DNA from: Chloroflexi bacterium HGW-Chloroflexi-6
GTDB taxonomy: Bacteria > Chloroflexota > Anaerolineae > Anaerolineales > Villigracilaceae
Length of the DNA stretch: 64,000 bases
Direction: 5' to 3'
NCBI GenBank assembly: GCA_002840685.1
Contig: PHBU01000007.1
Coordinates: 186,001 to 250,000, forward strand
The notes under the pieces were generated by a model, which worked only from the letters and a program-made list of their open reading frames with translations, had not been told where the DNA came from and did no database searches. The first letter of the stretch is position 1. Each line of letters starts with the position of its first letter. Position numbers and translations under genes: made by a program. Positions 50,343-60,012 of the stretch are shown here, one piece after another.

Positions 50343-50363
50343 GAACTGAAGAGTGAAACGTGA

Positions 50364-50395
50364 AAGGCGCTGCGGAATTACGCGGCGCCTTTTAT
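50364..50395 (+). terminator. terminator after tex
   Basis: AAAGGCGCtGCG...CGCgGCGCCTTTT. Confidence 0.8.
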
Positions 50396-50466
50396 ATTGT
50401 TTTTTGCAGGGCAGCTGCCTATAATGAATTTGAGCACTCACTCGCGAAGGAAAGAGAAGGTGCATA

Positions 50467-51516
50467 ATGAAAATACATCTGAAGACCCTTGCCGTATTTG
50501 CCTTGGGATTGGGATTGTTTTTGAGCAGTTGTGCATCCCCGCCAAACACAATCGTTCTACCAACCGCTGCCAGCACCGCTGGCTCGCCGGAAATCACGCT
50601 CGATCTAGAAAAGGTGGATGATCATCCGCTCTATGTTTTGCGCTACACCGGCGATTATCGTTTCGATGAATACCTGCAAACCGGGCGCAGACCAAACCTG
50701 CAGTCTTTTTTGCCGGTGGCGCATGGCAGATGGGGCTGTACCGTGTTTGCAACGCTCAATCCCGCCGGGGAGCAGCTTTTGGGCCGTAACTTCGACTGGG
50801 AAGATCATCCCACCCTGCTCTTGTTCACTGCGCCGCTAAATGGTTATCGCTCGGTTTCGATGGTCGACATCTCTTATCTGGGGTTTTCTAAAACCACCCC
50901 CATCACCGACCAAAACCGCTCCCAGTTACTAACCGCTCCTTACCTGCCCTTCGACGGGATGAATGAAAAAGGGCTGGCGGTGGGGATGATGGCGCTCTCC
51001 GATATCCAGCCAGTGAGCGATCCGAATAAAGTCACCCTTGGCTCGCTGGCAATCATCCGATTGCTGCTGGATAAAGCCGCCACGCTCGAAGAAGCGCTGG
51101 CGCTGCTGGAACAATACAACGTGGATTTCAGCGGCGGCCCTGTTGTCCATTACATGATCGCAGATGCGAGCGGACACTCGGCAGTGGTCGAGTATGGCGA
51201 TGCGCGACGGGAGCAACCGGCGCGGTATGTGTTCTCCAACGAACAACCCTGGCAGGTTTCCACGAACTTCGAGTTTGCGCCCCAGCCGCCGACCGGCGCG
51301 GATTCAGTCTGCTGGCGTTACAACCTGGCCTATGAAACACTTTCTGAAGTCGATGGAAAACTTACCCAGCCGGAGGCCATGAGCCTGCTGAAAAAGGTTT
51401 CCCAGCCCAGCACGCTCTGGTCGGTGACCTACAACCTGCACTCCGGGCAAATCGAAATCAGTCTGCGCCAGAATTATGACCAGGTTTACCGGTTCCAACT
51501 CGAAATGGAACAGTAA
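50467..51516 (+). CDS. linear amide C-N hydrolase (choloylglycine hydrolase/Ntn-like) lipoprotein
   Basis: lipobox LSSCA; WGCTVFATLNPAGEQLLGRNFDWED; DGMNEKGLAVGMM. Confidence 0.82.
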   Translation: MKIHLKTLAVFALGLGLFLSSCASPPNTIVLPTAASTAGSPEITLDLEKVDDHPLYVLRYTGDYRFDEYLQTGRRPNLQSFLPVAHGRWGCTVFATLNPAGEQLLGRNFDWEDHPTLLLFTAPLNGYRSVSMVDISYLGFSKTTPITDQNRSQLLTAPYLPFDGMNEKGLAVGMMALSDIQPVSDPNKVTLGSLAIIRLLLDKAATLEEALALLEQYNVDFSGGPVVHYMIADASGHSAVVEYGDARREQPARYVFSNEQPWQVSTNFEFAPQPPTGADSVCWRYNLAYETLSEVDGKLTQPEAMSLLKKVSQPSTLWSVTYNLHSGQIEISLRQNYDQVYRFQLEMEQ

Positions 51517-51572
51517 CGCATAAGACACGAACAGCTCTGCTGAAAATCCAAATTGTTCTTCCTTAAAGTGAA

Positions 51573-51713
51573 GGCCGCAAACGCGCCATCGTCGGTTTGA
51601 CAGCCTCGATCCGCTATTTTGTCAACACCATCATCCATTTGTCGGGGAAAGGCTCCCTGACTCCGCTGGACAGCCTCGAAGCCGCGCTGGATTGGATTGT
51701 AGAAGAGGAGTGA
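51573..51713 (+). pseudogene. C-terminal remnant of a STAS/SpoIIAA-like protein
   Basis: GRKRAIVGLTASIRYFVNTIIHLSGKGSLTPLDSLEAALDWIVEEE*, no start codon, TAA immediately upstream. Confidence 0.45.
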
Positions 51714-51770
51714 GCTTCAGTTATTTGGTTGAGCAGTAGGTAAAATTTAAACAGCAAGCACCAACTATAA

Positions 51771-51814
51771 TTAAGAAGCGCGCCGCGGAATTTTTTCCGC
51801 GGCGCGCTTCTTAA
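51771..51814. repeat. palindromic repeat copy 1
   Basis: TTAAGAAGCGCGCCGCGGAA-TTTT-TTCCGCGGCGCGCTTCTTAA, 20-bp perfect stem. Confidence 0.9.
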
Positions 51815-51925
51815 AATCCTGTATTGGTTCTGTTACAGGATGTCTCCATACCGATACAGGGTTGAGCCGGCCCCGGTGCTATAATTTTTGCAGTCTTCGA
51901 GACCAAACCAGGCGAGGTGCGCACC

Positions 51926-54310
51926 ATGATCACTGAAAAATCCAAATTGCTGTTTCTCGTTCTTATTCTGTTCGGAATTTCTTTGCTTGTCGGTTGTGGA
52001 GTTCAGCCGATGGCTCGCCCAACGGCGATACGATTGTCACCAACTGCTGCCAGCCCTTCAACGATTACACCCACTGCGACTCTTGCGGGCTTTCCTACCG
52101 AAGCTGCATCTGTCGAACCATCGCTCACTGCGCCGCCTTACACGCGCTGCCAGGAAATCATCGATGCGCAACTTCCAAAAGATTTCCTGACCGAGGGCTC
52201 GATCATTTTTAGTGGGGAATGTGAAGGTAAACAGGGTTTATACAAACTCTCTTCTGTAACACAAAAGATCGAGCCGTTTCTTGATCAAGAACTAAAGGAA
52301 GGATACTTTACTGAATTTAATGTTTCAAATGATCATCAGTGGTTGGCAATTGGAAATCCATCTTACGATGAAAGCGGTCAATATGTATCCAGTTCTTTGA
52401 TTGTCACGGGGGAAGATGACAAAACTTTAATCCGGTACCCAGAGAATAGAAATTGGAATTATCTCGAGGGGTGGTTGGGAAACCAACGAGTTCAGATTTC
52501 ATCGTGGGTTATGTCAGATAATATCTTGCTCAATCCATTCAGTGGAAAAGTACACCTACTGCCCAATGTTGGCGGGATTGCCTATTTTGATTCTCAGCTT
52601 ACGAGGGCCTTATATTTTGACGAGTTATCGCAGCAATACGTTCTAAAAGATACTAAAACTGATCGCGAGTTATGGCATAGCAAAGGTGACACCACCAAAG
52701 CAATCTATAATGATGAACATCATTGGTCGCCAAACGATGTACAAGTTGCATTTCCGGTTTGGGAGAGTAAAGACAGCAATCTTTTCAGGTTTATCGTGGT
52801 TGACCGTGAAGGGAAAGATGTGATCAGTGACCCCATTCAAAGCTTCAGCTATACCGGCTATTTTGGTCAGGCTATGGTCCGTTTTGGCTGGTCTGCCGAT
52901 GGGAAACACCTGATCTATTGGAATGGAGTGAAAAGTGGTGAAAACCAATTAATCTATTGGAATCCGACAACAGGTGAAATCAGCAACTCCGGTTTTGTAA
53001 CACAGGATAATGACCCAGGCTTCCCGGATTTTTCGCCCGATGGACAGAAATTTATCGTTAGTGCCGCAGAAAGCCCTGATGAGAATGCGCCTATCGTCAA
53101 CTATCTTGTTGATCTGGCATCCGGTAAAGTATCCAAACTCGAGATATTATCTTCCATGGTCTGGCTCAAGACAGAAATCGAAATCGCGATGCCAGCGAAG
53201 GAACCGTACCCCTTATTGCCAAAAAATGGTGTGTTAGTGAAACAGGCCTGCGCGCAAAGCCAGGCTTCAAGTGGTAATCCAGTTTTTGATGGAGGGCTTG
53301 TCTTTTTTCGAAAGAATCATTTATATCTCTCCACATCTACCCAGGGAACGCGCGAGCTAGTTAATACCGAATTTCGGCCTGCTACAACGGCTTATGTTTC
53401 TCCCAATCAAAAATGGCTTTTTTACTGGTATGCAGATGCAGACTGGAAACGACATTATTGGCTCTATGAACTTAATGGGCAACCAACCGAAATTATAAAT
53501 AATGAAATTCATGCCGAATACGTTAGCGACGATGTAAGTGGTTGGCAGACTGATGATGAACTATGGGCCATAAGGTCTTTCGACAGAGGATATCTATTCA
53601 ACCCTTTTAAAAATTCATTTAGCTCACCGCCCGAATTTAACTTTGCATATCCTGACGCGCCACTTTGTTGGGCCTATTGTGGTGGAACTGGCGAACCTCC
53701 AGCATGGTTATATAACCAATATGACAATACATTTGAACGCCTTATATATATAATTCCTGGCTCGAATCTTGTTATGCAAGATCGGGATGGGCATACGCTC
53801 TGGCAATATGCCAATGACCTCGTTGGTCTCAACATGCCAAAATGGTCTTCAGATGGCCAAAAATTGGGTGTTCCCTTGCCCAAAGATGAGTTGGGTGAGC
53901 ATTATGAAATTTTTACGGTTGATCGTGATGGTCACCAGAGCCAGTTAACCAACTACACCGCCGCCTATCCCACCATGACGATTGACAAATTCTCCTGGTC
54001 GCCCGATGGCCGTTATATCGCTTTTTGGGGCGATACCCATTCGCAGGAAAACATCGTCCGACAACATCCATATCGTCTCTTTGTGCTGGATACCGTCACC
54101 CGCCAAACCATCGACTATTGTGTGGCTGGTAATTATTTAAGCCATGATGCGCAAGACCACGCCCCGGTCTGGTCACCGGATGGCCGTCAGATCGCCGTAA
54201 ACGGCATTCTAGAGGGCAAACGCCAGATGATCATGCTGGTCGATTTTGCCAGCGGGACGGTTTCGCCGGTGGCTGAAGGTGAACTGATCGGCTGGATGGC
54301 GGAACCGTAA
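51926..54310 (+). CDS. TolB/WD40-like beta-propeller lipoprotein
   Basis: lipobox LLVGCGV; repeated SPDGR/WSPDG motifs. Confidence 0.8.
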   Translation: MITEKSKLLFLVLILFGISLLVGCGVQPMARPTAIRLSPTAASPSTITPTATLAGFPTEAASVEPSLTAPPYTRCQEIIDAQLPKDFLTEGSIIFSGECEGKQGLYKLSSVTQKIEPFLDQELKEGYFTEFNVSNDHQWLAIGNPSYDESGQYVSSSLIVTGEDDKTLIRYPENRNWNYLEGWLGNQRVQISSWVMSDNILLNPFSGKVHLLPNVGGIAYFDSQLTRALYFDELSQQYVLKDTKTDRELWHSKGDTTKAIYNDEHHWSPNDVQVAFPVWESKDSNLFRFIVVDREGKDVISDPIQSFSYTGYFGQAMVRFGWSADGKHLIYWNGVKSGENQLIYWNPTTGEISNSGFVTQDNDPGFPDFSPDGQKFIVSAAESPDENAPIVNYLVDLASGKVSKLEILSSMVWLKTEIEIAMPAKEPYPLLPKNGVLVKQACAQSQASSGNPVFDGGLVFFRKNHLYLSTSTQGTRELVNTEFRPATTAYVSPNQKWLFYWYADADWKRHYWLYELNGQPTEIINNEIHAEYVSDDVSGWQTDDELWAIRSFDRGYLFNPFKNSFSSPPEFNFAYPDAPLCWAYCGGTGEPPAWLYNQYDNTFERLIYIIPGSNLVMQDRDGHTLWQYANDLVGLNMPKWSSDGQKLGVPLPKDELGEHYEIFTVDRDGHQSQLTNYTAAYPTMTIDKFSWSPDGRYIAFWGDTHSQENIVRQHPYRLFVLDTVTRQTIDYCVAGNYLSHDAQDHAPVWSPDGRQIAVNGILEGKRQMIMLVDFASGTVSPVAEGELIGWMAEP

Positions 54311-54342
54311 ACAAAACCGGGGATATAGCTGGAGAACAAAAT

Positions 54343-54370
54343 CGCGCCGCGGAATTTTTTCCGCGGCGCG
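54343..54370. repeat. palindromic repeat copy 2
   Basis: CGCGCCGCGGAA-TTTT-TTCCGCGGCGCG, same core as copy 1. Confidence 0.9.
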
Positions 54371-54410
54371 CTTGATTCCATTGTTTTTAGTTTTTGGCTG
54401 ATCTCGAAAC

Positions 54411-55034
54411 TCAGATCCAGCCCAGAAAACCGGCAAAGACGACCAGCATCAGAATGTCGAGCGCGGCAACCACGCTGATGAAGGTGATCTGGGTTTTGGG
54501 TTTCCAGTCGTAGCAGTAGAAAGCCGCCAGGAAGAAGGGGATGTAGACAGTGACAAAGACCGGGAAGGCTCCCCACCACGGGTAAACCCAGGCGAAGGCC
54601 GGGGTCTGGGCCAGAAAAATCTCGATAAATGAGAAAAAGGCCGCATTGCCGATCGCAAACAGCAGGCGGTTGTTGATGCCCAGGATCTTCATCTGCGGGT
54701 CGGCGGGCAGGAGCTTGCTCATGGTCAGGCCGGCGATCGAGAACATGAAGCTCAACTCGATGCCCACCCCAACCAGCAGCAGCAGGGCCGTGCCAGTCGG
54801 GACTGTCCACAGTGCGTGGCCGCTGAAATGCTGGATCAAGGCGTTCAGGATCTCGTAGAACCAGTGCACCGAGTACAGGGCCAGCCCGGCGGCGATGCCT
54901 TTCCAATTCTTTTGAGAAATCTCGTTGAAGTAAACGTACACCACCAGCGCCAGGAAGGCGATCACATACCATTGGAAGTTTTCGCCTTTTCGCAGGATGG
55001 CTAGGGCCATTTGGGTGACTTCGGGGTTGTTCAT
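54411..55034 (-). CDS. integral membrane protein of unknown function
   Basis: 207 aa, about 6 hydrophobic segments. Confidence 0.65.
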   Translation of the reverse strand: MNNPEVTQMALAILRKGENFQWYVIAFLALVVYVYFNEISQKNWKGIAAGLALYSVHWFYEILNALIQHFSGHALWTVPTGTALLLLVGVGIELSFMFSIAGLTMSKLLPADPQMKILGINNRLLFAIGNAAFFSFIEIFLAQTPAFAWVYPWWGAFPVFVTVYIPFFLAAFYCYDWKPKTQITFISVVAALDILMLVVFAGFLGWI

Positions 55035-55255
55035 GCGTTTTCCTCCTTGTTTGGTTCGGTTTCGCTCAGAATATTTTTGACGCGCCCGACCTGTCCGCTG
55101 ACCAGCCGGACTTTGATGCCGTGCGGGTGGCTTGGCGAGTTGGTCAGGATGTCTTTAACGATGCCCTCGGTCAGTTTGCCCGAAACTTGGTCTTGTTTCA
55201 GAACAATTTGGACCCGCAGGCCGGGTTTGATATTGCTGCGATTGATACCGTTCAT
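55031..55255 (-). CDS. YwbE family protein
   Basis: MNGINRSNIKPGLRVQIVLKQDQVSGKLTEGIVKDILTNSPSHPHGIKVRL. Confidence 0.88.
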   Translation of the reverse strand: MNGINRSNIKPGLRVQIVLKQDQVSGKLTEGIVKDILTNSPSHPHGIKVRLVSGQVGRVKNILSETEPNKEENA

Positions 55256-55277
55256 TTTATAGTTCCACCTGGGAGAG

Positions 55278-57083
55278 TCATTTGACCTGGCCCGCTTGCA
55301 AACGGGCGTAGACATTTTCGTTGCGGATCAGATCGTTGTGTTTGCCGACCTCGATGATCTGACCTTTTTCGAGCACGACGATCCGGTCGGCGTTGCGGAT
55401 GGTGGACAGGCGGTGGGCGACGATAAAGGTGGTGCGGTTTTTCATCAGCCGCGCCAGGGCCTGCTGGATCAGGGCTTCGGATTCGGTGTCGAGGGCCGAG
55501 GTGGCCTCGTCGAGGATCAACACCCGCGGGTTGCGGACCAGGGCGCGGGCGATCGCCAGACGCTGTTTTTGTCCGCCGGAGAGTTTTGCCCCGCGTTCGC
55601 CGATGTGGGTCTCGATCTCGTCTGGCAGGTTTTGGACAAATTCCCAGGCGTTGGCATCCCGCAGGGCGCTCTCAACCACTTTTTCAGGGACATTGGCCAG
55701 GCCGTAGGTGATGTTCTCGCGGATGCTGCCTTCAAACAGGATCGATTCCTGTGGCACGACTGAGAGAAATTGACGATAGGTGCGCAGATCGATGTCGTTC
55801 ATGTTGCGCCCGTCGAGTAGGATGCGCCCACCGGTCGGGCGCACAAAGCCGATCACCAGGTTCAGGATGGTCGACTTCCCGGCTCCGGAGTGGCCGACCA
55901 GGGCGATGTTTTCACCGGACGGAACCTCCAGTGAGAAGCCGCTGATGGCGGAGGCGTCCGTTTCCGGGTAGTGAAAGTCCACGTTTTCGAAACGGAAATT
56001 GCCCTTTACCGAGTCGAGCGCTATTTTGCCCTCATTCTGCTCCAGGTCAGGAGATTCCAATACTTCCCCGATCGAGCGAACGGACTCGAGACCCTTGCTG
56101 ATGGGCGGCATCAGGTTGACCAGCCCCATGACCGAGTTGGTCAGGCTGCTGAAATAACCGGTCAGCATAACTACATCGCCGGCGGTGATGGGGATGATCT
56201 CATAATAGGCGGCCCAGGCGGCCACCACCAGGCAAACCACGCTGAAAATATTGTAAGTAACCCACGAGAGCGATCCAAATATGGCGTTGGTCAGGTCGAG
56301 TTCCAGCCCGGCTTTGCGAACCTGCGAAAGGGTGCTATCCATCCGTTCCAACTCGTTGCGCTCCAGGCCATGGGCGCGGGTGATGGGGATCAGGTGAGTC
56401 ATCTCGTTGACGCGGGCGGCCATGCGTTCCATCTCTTCACGGAACTGCGTGTTGCGCATAGCTAGGGAGCGGCGCATGGTGTGAACGAGCAAAGCCGAGA
56501 CCGGAACCATGACCAGGAAAAATGGCAGAAAGGCCGGCACGCGCCAGGCGGTGATGACCAGCGCCCCGATCAGGCTGCTGCCTGCGCTCAGGCCGCCTTC
56601 AGAAAGCTGGCGCACCATCTGCTCGATGGCTTCCACATCCCGAACCACTTTGTTTTGCAACACCCCTGCGCTGGCGCGGGTGTAATAGCCGATCGATAGA
56701 CTCTGCAACTGGCGCGAGAGCGCCGAGCGCAGGCGCGTTTCCATGCCGCGCAGGGCGGTGCTCAGTTCGCGCATGTAGAGCACATGAAAGGGAATGTTTT
56801 GGAAGAGCAGCAGCACCAGCACCAGCGCATTCCACCACAATTCCGCGATCGGGCGGCGCTCGACGACCACGTTGATAATATTGGCGGTCAGGAGCGGGGT
56901 TAGCCAGGTTGGGCTGTGCTTAACGATAAAGACGAGCCCGGCCACAAGCAGGTGCAGCCGGTCTGATTCAAAAAGAAGCCAGAGCGTCCGCAATGGGGTT
57001 TCGCCCTGGAAATTGTGTTCAAGAAGGGGTTGTTTCAACAAAAGCGGCGCTCCGATGGATTTTTTGAACCTGCGCAAATCCAT
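55278..57083 (-). CDS. ABC transporter, fused permease/ATP-binding (exporter type)
   Basis: GHSGAGKST; LSGGQKQRLAIARAL; TM domain. Confidence 0.95.
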   Translation of the reverse strand: MDLRRFKKSIGAPLLLKQPLLEHNFQGETPLRTLWLLFESDRLHLLVAGLVFIVKHSPTWLTPLLTANIINVVVERRPIAELWWNALVLVLLLFQNIPFHVLYMRELSTALRGMETRLRSALSRQLQSLSIGYYTRASAGVLQNKVVRDVEAIEQMVRQLSEGGLSAGSSLIGALVITAWRVPAFLPFFLVMVPVSALLVHTMRRSLAMRNTQFREEMERMAARVNEMTHLIPITRAHGLERNELERMDSTLSQVRKAGLELDLTNAIFGSLSWVTYNIFSVVCLVVAAWAAYYEIIPITAGDVVMLTGYFSSLTNSVMGLVNLMPPISKGLESVRSIGEVLESPDLEQNEGKIALDSVKGNFRFENVDFHYPETDASAISGFSLEVPSGENIALVGHSGAGKSTILNLVIGFVRPTGGRILLDGRNMNDIDLRTYRQFLSVVPQESILFEGSIRENITYGLANVPEKVVESALRDANAWEFVQNLPDEIETHIGERGAKLSGGQKQRLAIARALVRNPRVLILDEATSALDTESEALIQQALARLMKNRTTFIVAHRLSTIRNADRIVVLEKGQIIEVGKHNDLIRNENVYARLQAGQVK

Positions 57084-57125
57084 TCTTTTTTACCACAAAA
57101 CAGCGAACCCTGCGGCCCCGCGCCG

Positions 57126-58568
57126 CTAAACCTGGCCGGTTTTGGCCTGCGCAAAAGATAATCGCAGACCGCTGCCTTTCCCCACTTCGCTTTCGATCTG
57201 AATGCTCCCGCCCATGCCTTCCATCAGCGATTTGGCGATCGGCAGCCCCAGGCCGAACCCCGGCAGGGTGGATGTTTCTTCGCCGCGATAAAAGCGGTCG
57301 AAAACGTGCTCCAGCTTTTCAGGGGGGATGCCCTCTCCGGCATCCTGCACCCGGATTTCAACCTGGGTTCCGTTGCGGAGAGTTTTGATGGCGATCGGTC
57401 CGCTGGAATGTTTCAGGGCATTGTCGAGCGCGATCAGCACAACCTGTTTGAAAGCATCCCGGTCGCCAAGGATCGTCAGATCCTGCGCTTCGAGATTGAT
57501 CTCGCGCTGCGGGTCGAGCTGGCGTGCCTGACGGCAGGTTTCATCCAGGATCGGTAAAATGGCGAGCGATTCGCTGGCCAGGTTGCGCCCGGCATCGGCG
57601 CGCGCCAGCACCAATAGATCATTGACCAGGCGGATCAGCCGGTCGCTTTCATCGGTCATATCGGCCAAAATATCGGCTTGCTCCTCGGCGGGGATGGACG
57701 GCTCGCGGCGCAAAAGGCCCAGATTGCCGCGCAGGGTTGTCAGCGGGGTGCGCAGCTCGTGGGAAACATCGGCCACAAAATCGCGCTGCATTTCGAGCGA
57801 GTGCGCCACCTGCTGATAGGCGTCCTGCAAACGGGCCAGCATCGAGTTGAATGTGGTAGCCAACTGGCCGACTTCATCCTGTGGCCCGCTATAGGCCACG
57901 CGGCGGGTGAAGTCACGTTCATCGCCAATTGCCTGGGCTGTTTGGGTCAGGCGCTGGATGGGTTGCAGGGTCAGCCCTGACAGCAGCCAGCCAATTCCGA
58001 AGGCCACCAGGATCGTCAGCAGGCTGGCAATGCTGAAGGTGGTTGCCAGAAATTGCAGGGAACGGTCGCGCTCGGTCAGCGGACGCGCGGTTTGCAGAAT
58101 GTAAATAACCTCGCCATTCAGGAGCACCGGACGGGTGTAAATCAGCACAGTTTGTTCCTGGAAAATATCCTTTTCCCACCAGGTTTCCCCGGCCTGGGCG
58201 GCCTGCAGGCCCGCTTGGCTGAGCGGCAGGATATCTTCAACCCGGCCAAACGGGCTGGCTATCAGATTGCCGGTTGCATCGAGCACGCGCAAAATCTCGC
58301 GTTCGGGGAGTTCCCTGAAAACCTGTCCGCCAGAAAAATCTTCGGGGTTGGGTCGCGGCTCGCTGGGGCGCGGTCCGGCGTCAGGGTCGGGGTTGGCGCC
58401 AATCCGCAAAACAGATTCGGCCATGCGCTCGCTGCTTCTTTCCAAATCCTTTTGTAAAGCATCGTAGGTGATGCGGGCTTGAACAAAATAGAGCGAAAAA
58501 CCAAAAACAGCCAGGGTCAGGGCCAGGATGGCATTGTAAAGGAGGGTAAAACGCAGGCGAATGGACAT
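57126..58568 (-). CDS. sensor histidine kinase (HAMP, HisKA, HATPase)
   Basis: FVADVSHELRTPLTTLRGNL; GFGLGLPIAKSLM. Confidence 0.95.
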   Translation of the reverse strand: MSIRLRFTLLYNAILALTLAVFGFSLYFVQARITYDALQKDLERSSERMAESVLRIGANPDPDAGPRPSEPRPNPEDFSGGQVFRELPEREILRVLDATGNLIASPFGRVEDILPLSQAGLQAAQAGETWWEKDIFQEQTVLIYTRPVLLNGEVIYILQTARPLTERDRSLQFLATTFSIASLLTILVAFGIGWLLSGLTLQPIQRLTQTAQAIGDERDFTRRVAYSGPQDEVGQLATTFNSMLARLQDAYQQVAHSLEMQRDFVADVSHELRTPLTTLRGNLGLLRREPSIPAEEQADILADMTDESDRLIRLVNDLLVLARADAGRNLASESLAILPILDETCRQARQLDPQREINLEAQDLTILGDRDAFKQVVLIALDNALKHSSGPIAIKTLRNGTQVEIRVQDAGEGIPPEKLEHVFDRFYRGEETSTLPGFGLGLPIAKSLMEGMGGSIQIESEVGKGSGLRLSFAQAKTGQV

Positions 58569-59245
58569 TATTCCTCGCGCAGAACATAGCCCACACCGCG
58601 CACGGTGTGGATCAGACGGGCACGGCCGCCTGCTTCAAGTTTTTTGCGCAGATAGCCGATGTAAATTTCCAGCACATTATCGTCCCCGCCAAAATCGTAA
58701 CCCCAGACCTCGCTCAGAATTTGAGCGCGTTCGAGTACCTGGCGCGGATGGCGCAGGAACAGGTGCAGCAGGTTGAACTCGGTTACGGTCAGGGTCAGGC
58801 TCAGGTCGCCACGGTGCGCTTCACGGGTGGCGGGGTCGATGCTGACGTCCAGGTAGGCGGCAGTCAGGCTTTCGGGTTTGGGCTCGATCCTTCTTAAGAG
58901 CGCGTGGACGCGCGCAACCAACTCGGCGGGTGCAAAGGGTTTTACAAGGTAATCGTCCGCGCCGCTTTCGAGACCGTCGACGCGGTTTTCAATGGCGTCG
59001 CGGGCGGTCAGCATCAGGGCCATGGTTTTGTTTTTATCGGCGCGCAGCTGACGCAGGAGGGTAACGCCGTCCATTTTGGGCATCATCCAATCGACGATCA
59101 ACAGGTCGGGGGTGTGGGTATCGATCAACGGCAGGGCTTCTTCGCCGTTGTTGGCAGTCAGCACGCTAAGGTTTTCATAGACCAGCGTGCGCTGGAGCAT
59201 TTTGAGCAATTTGGGGTCGTCATCGACGATCAAGACAGTAGGCAT
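58568..59245 (-). CDS. OmpR-family response regulator
   Basis: VLIVDDDPKLL, LLIVDWMMPKMDG; C-terminal wHTH. Confidence 0.95.
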   Translation of the reverse strand: MPTVLIVDDDPKLLKMLQRTLVYENLSVLTANNGEEALPLIDTHTPDLLIVDWMMPKMDGVTLLRQLRADKNKTMALMLTARDAIENRVDGLESGADDYLVKPFAPAELVARVHALLRRIEPKPESLTAAYLDVSIDPATREAHRGDLSLTLTVTEFNLLHLFLRHPRQVLERAQILSEVWGYDFGGDDNVLEIYIGYLRKKLEAGGRARLIHTVRGVGYVLREE

Positions 59246-59297
59246 AAGATTTACAGGGCGGAACAGAGATGTTAAGGAAAAAACTTGCTGATTTTCT

Positions 59298-59385
59298 CTA
59301 GTACTGGAACTTTCCGATTTTGTAGGGTGAAAACGGCGAATTTCAGCCGTTTTCACCCTACATCTTTATGAAGTTCCAGCACTAG
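59298..59385. repeat. nested inverted-repeat (MITE-like) element
   Basis: outer CTAGTACTGGAACTT / AAGTTCCAGCACTAG (14/15) around an inner 17-bp perfect stem TGTAGGGTGAAAACGGC. Confidence 0.7.
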
Positions 59386-59625
59386 TATATGCGCTTTTAC
59401 TGTGAAAAAGCTGTGAAAGATTTTGCCCGGGCAGAACTTCTCAGCCTTTTCACAGGCTTTTCTTGGCTTTCTCACAGCGACGGATTTTAGAATGGGGTTG
59501 GTAACTACAAAACAAATCCACCTGTCCACTACCGGTCTGCCAATCATTTTGGCCCGCAAGCTGGAACAGGGAAAAAAAGAGAAAAGGAAAAAAATTATGT
59601 CCACCAATCGCGGCTGAACTACGTT

Positions 59626-59931
59626 GTGGATCTGCTGTTCTTCGTCGCCATGACCGGCGTCATGTTCAGCGGACTGATGATCTCGAAGGATGTGCTCGCC
59701 ACGTTGGGGATTCAACTCACTGAGGTCAGCCGCAACTGGAAGAGTATCCACTCACTCACCTCCGACGCCTCGCTGATCCTGCTCGGCATTCACTTTGCCC
59801 TGCACTGGAAGTGGATCTTTACCAACCTCAACCGCTATGTCGTCAGCCCGATCGTCAATCTGTTCAGCCGCCCGGTTCCCCAAACCGACCTGGTTGCCCA
59901 GCCGGTGCGGATCGATGACCGCAATCAATAG
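59626..59931 (+). CDS. DUF4405-like membrane protein (N-terminus apparently out of frame)
   Basis: LNYVVDLLFFVAMTGVMFSGLMI...HSLTSDASLILLGIHFALHWKWI. Confidence 0.65.
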   Translation: MDLLFFVAMTGVMFSGLMISKDVLATLGIQLTEVSRNWKSIHSLTSDASLILLGIHFALHWKWIFTNLNRYVVSPIVNLFSRPVPQTDLVAQPVRIDDRNQ

Positions 59932-60012
59932 CCATCTTCCCCCGGGGGCGGGTTAGCCCTGCTGTCGACAGACAGGACCCGCCCCTCACTCTTCAATAAA
60001 AAGGAAAACACC

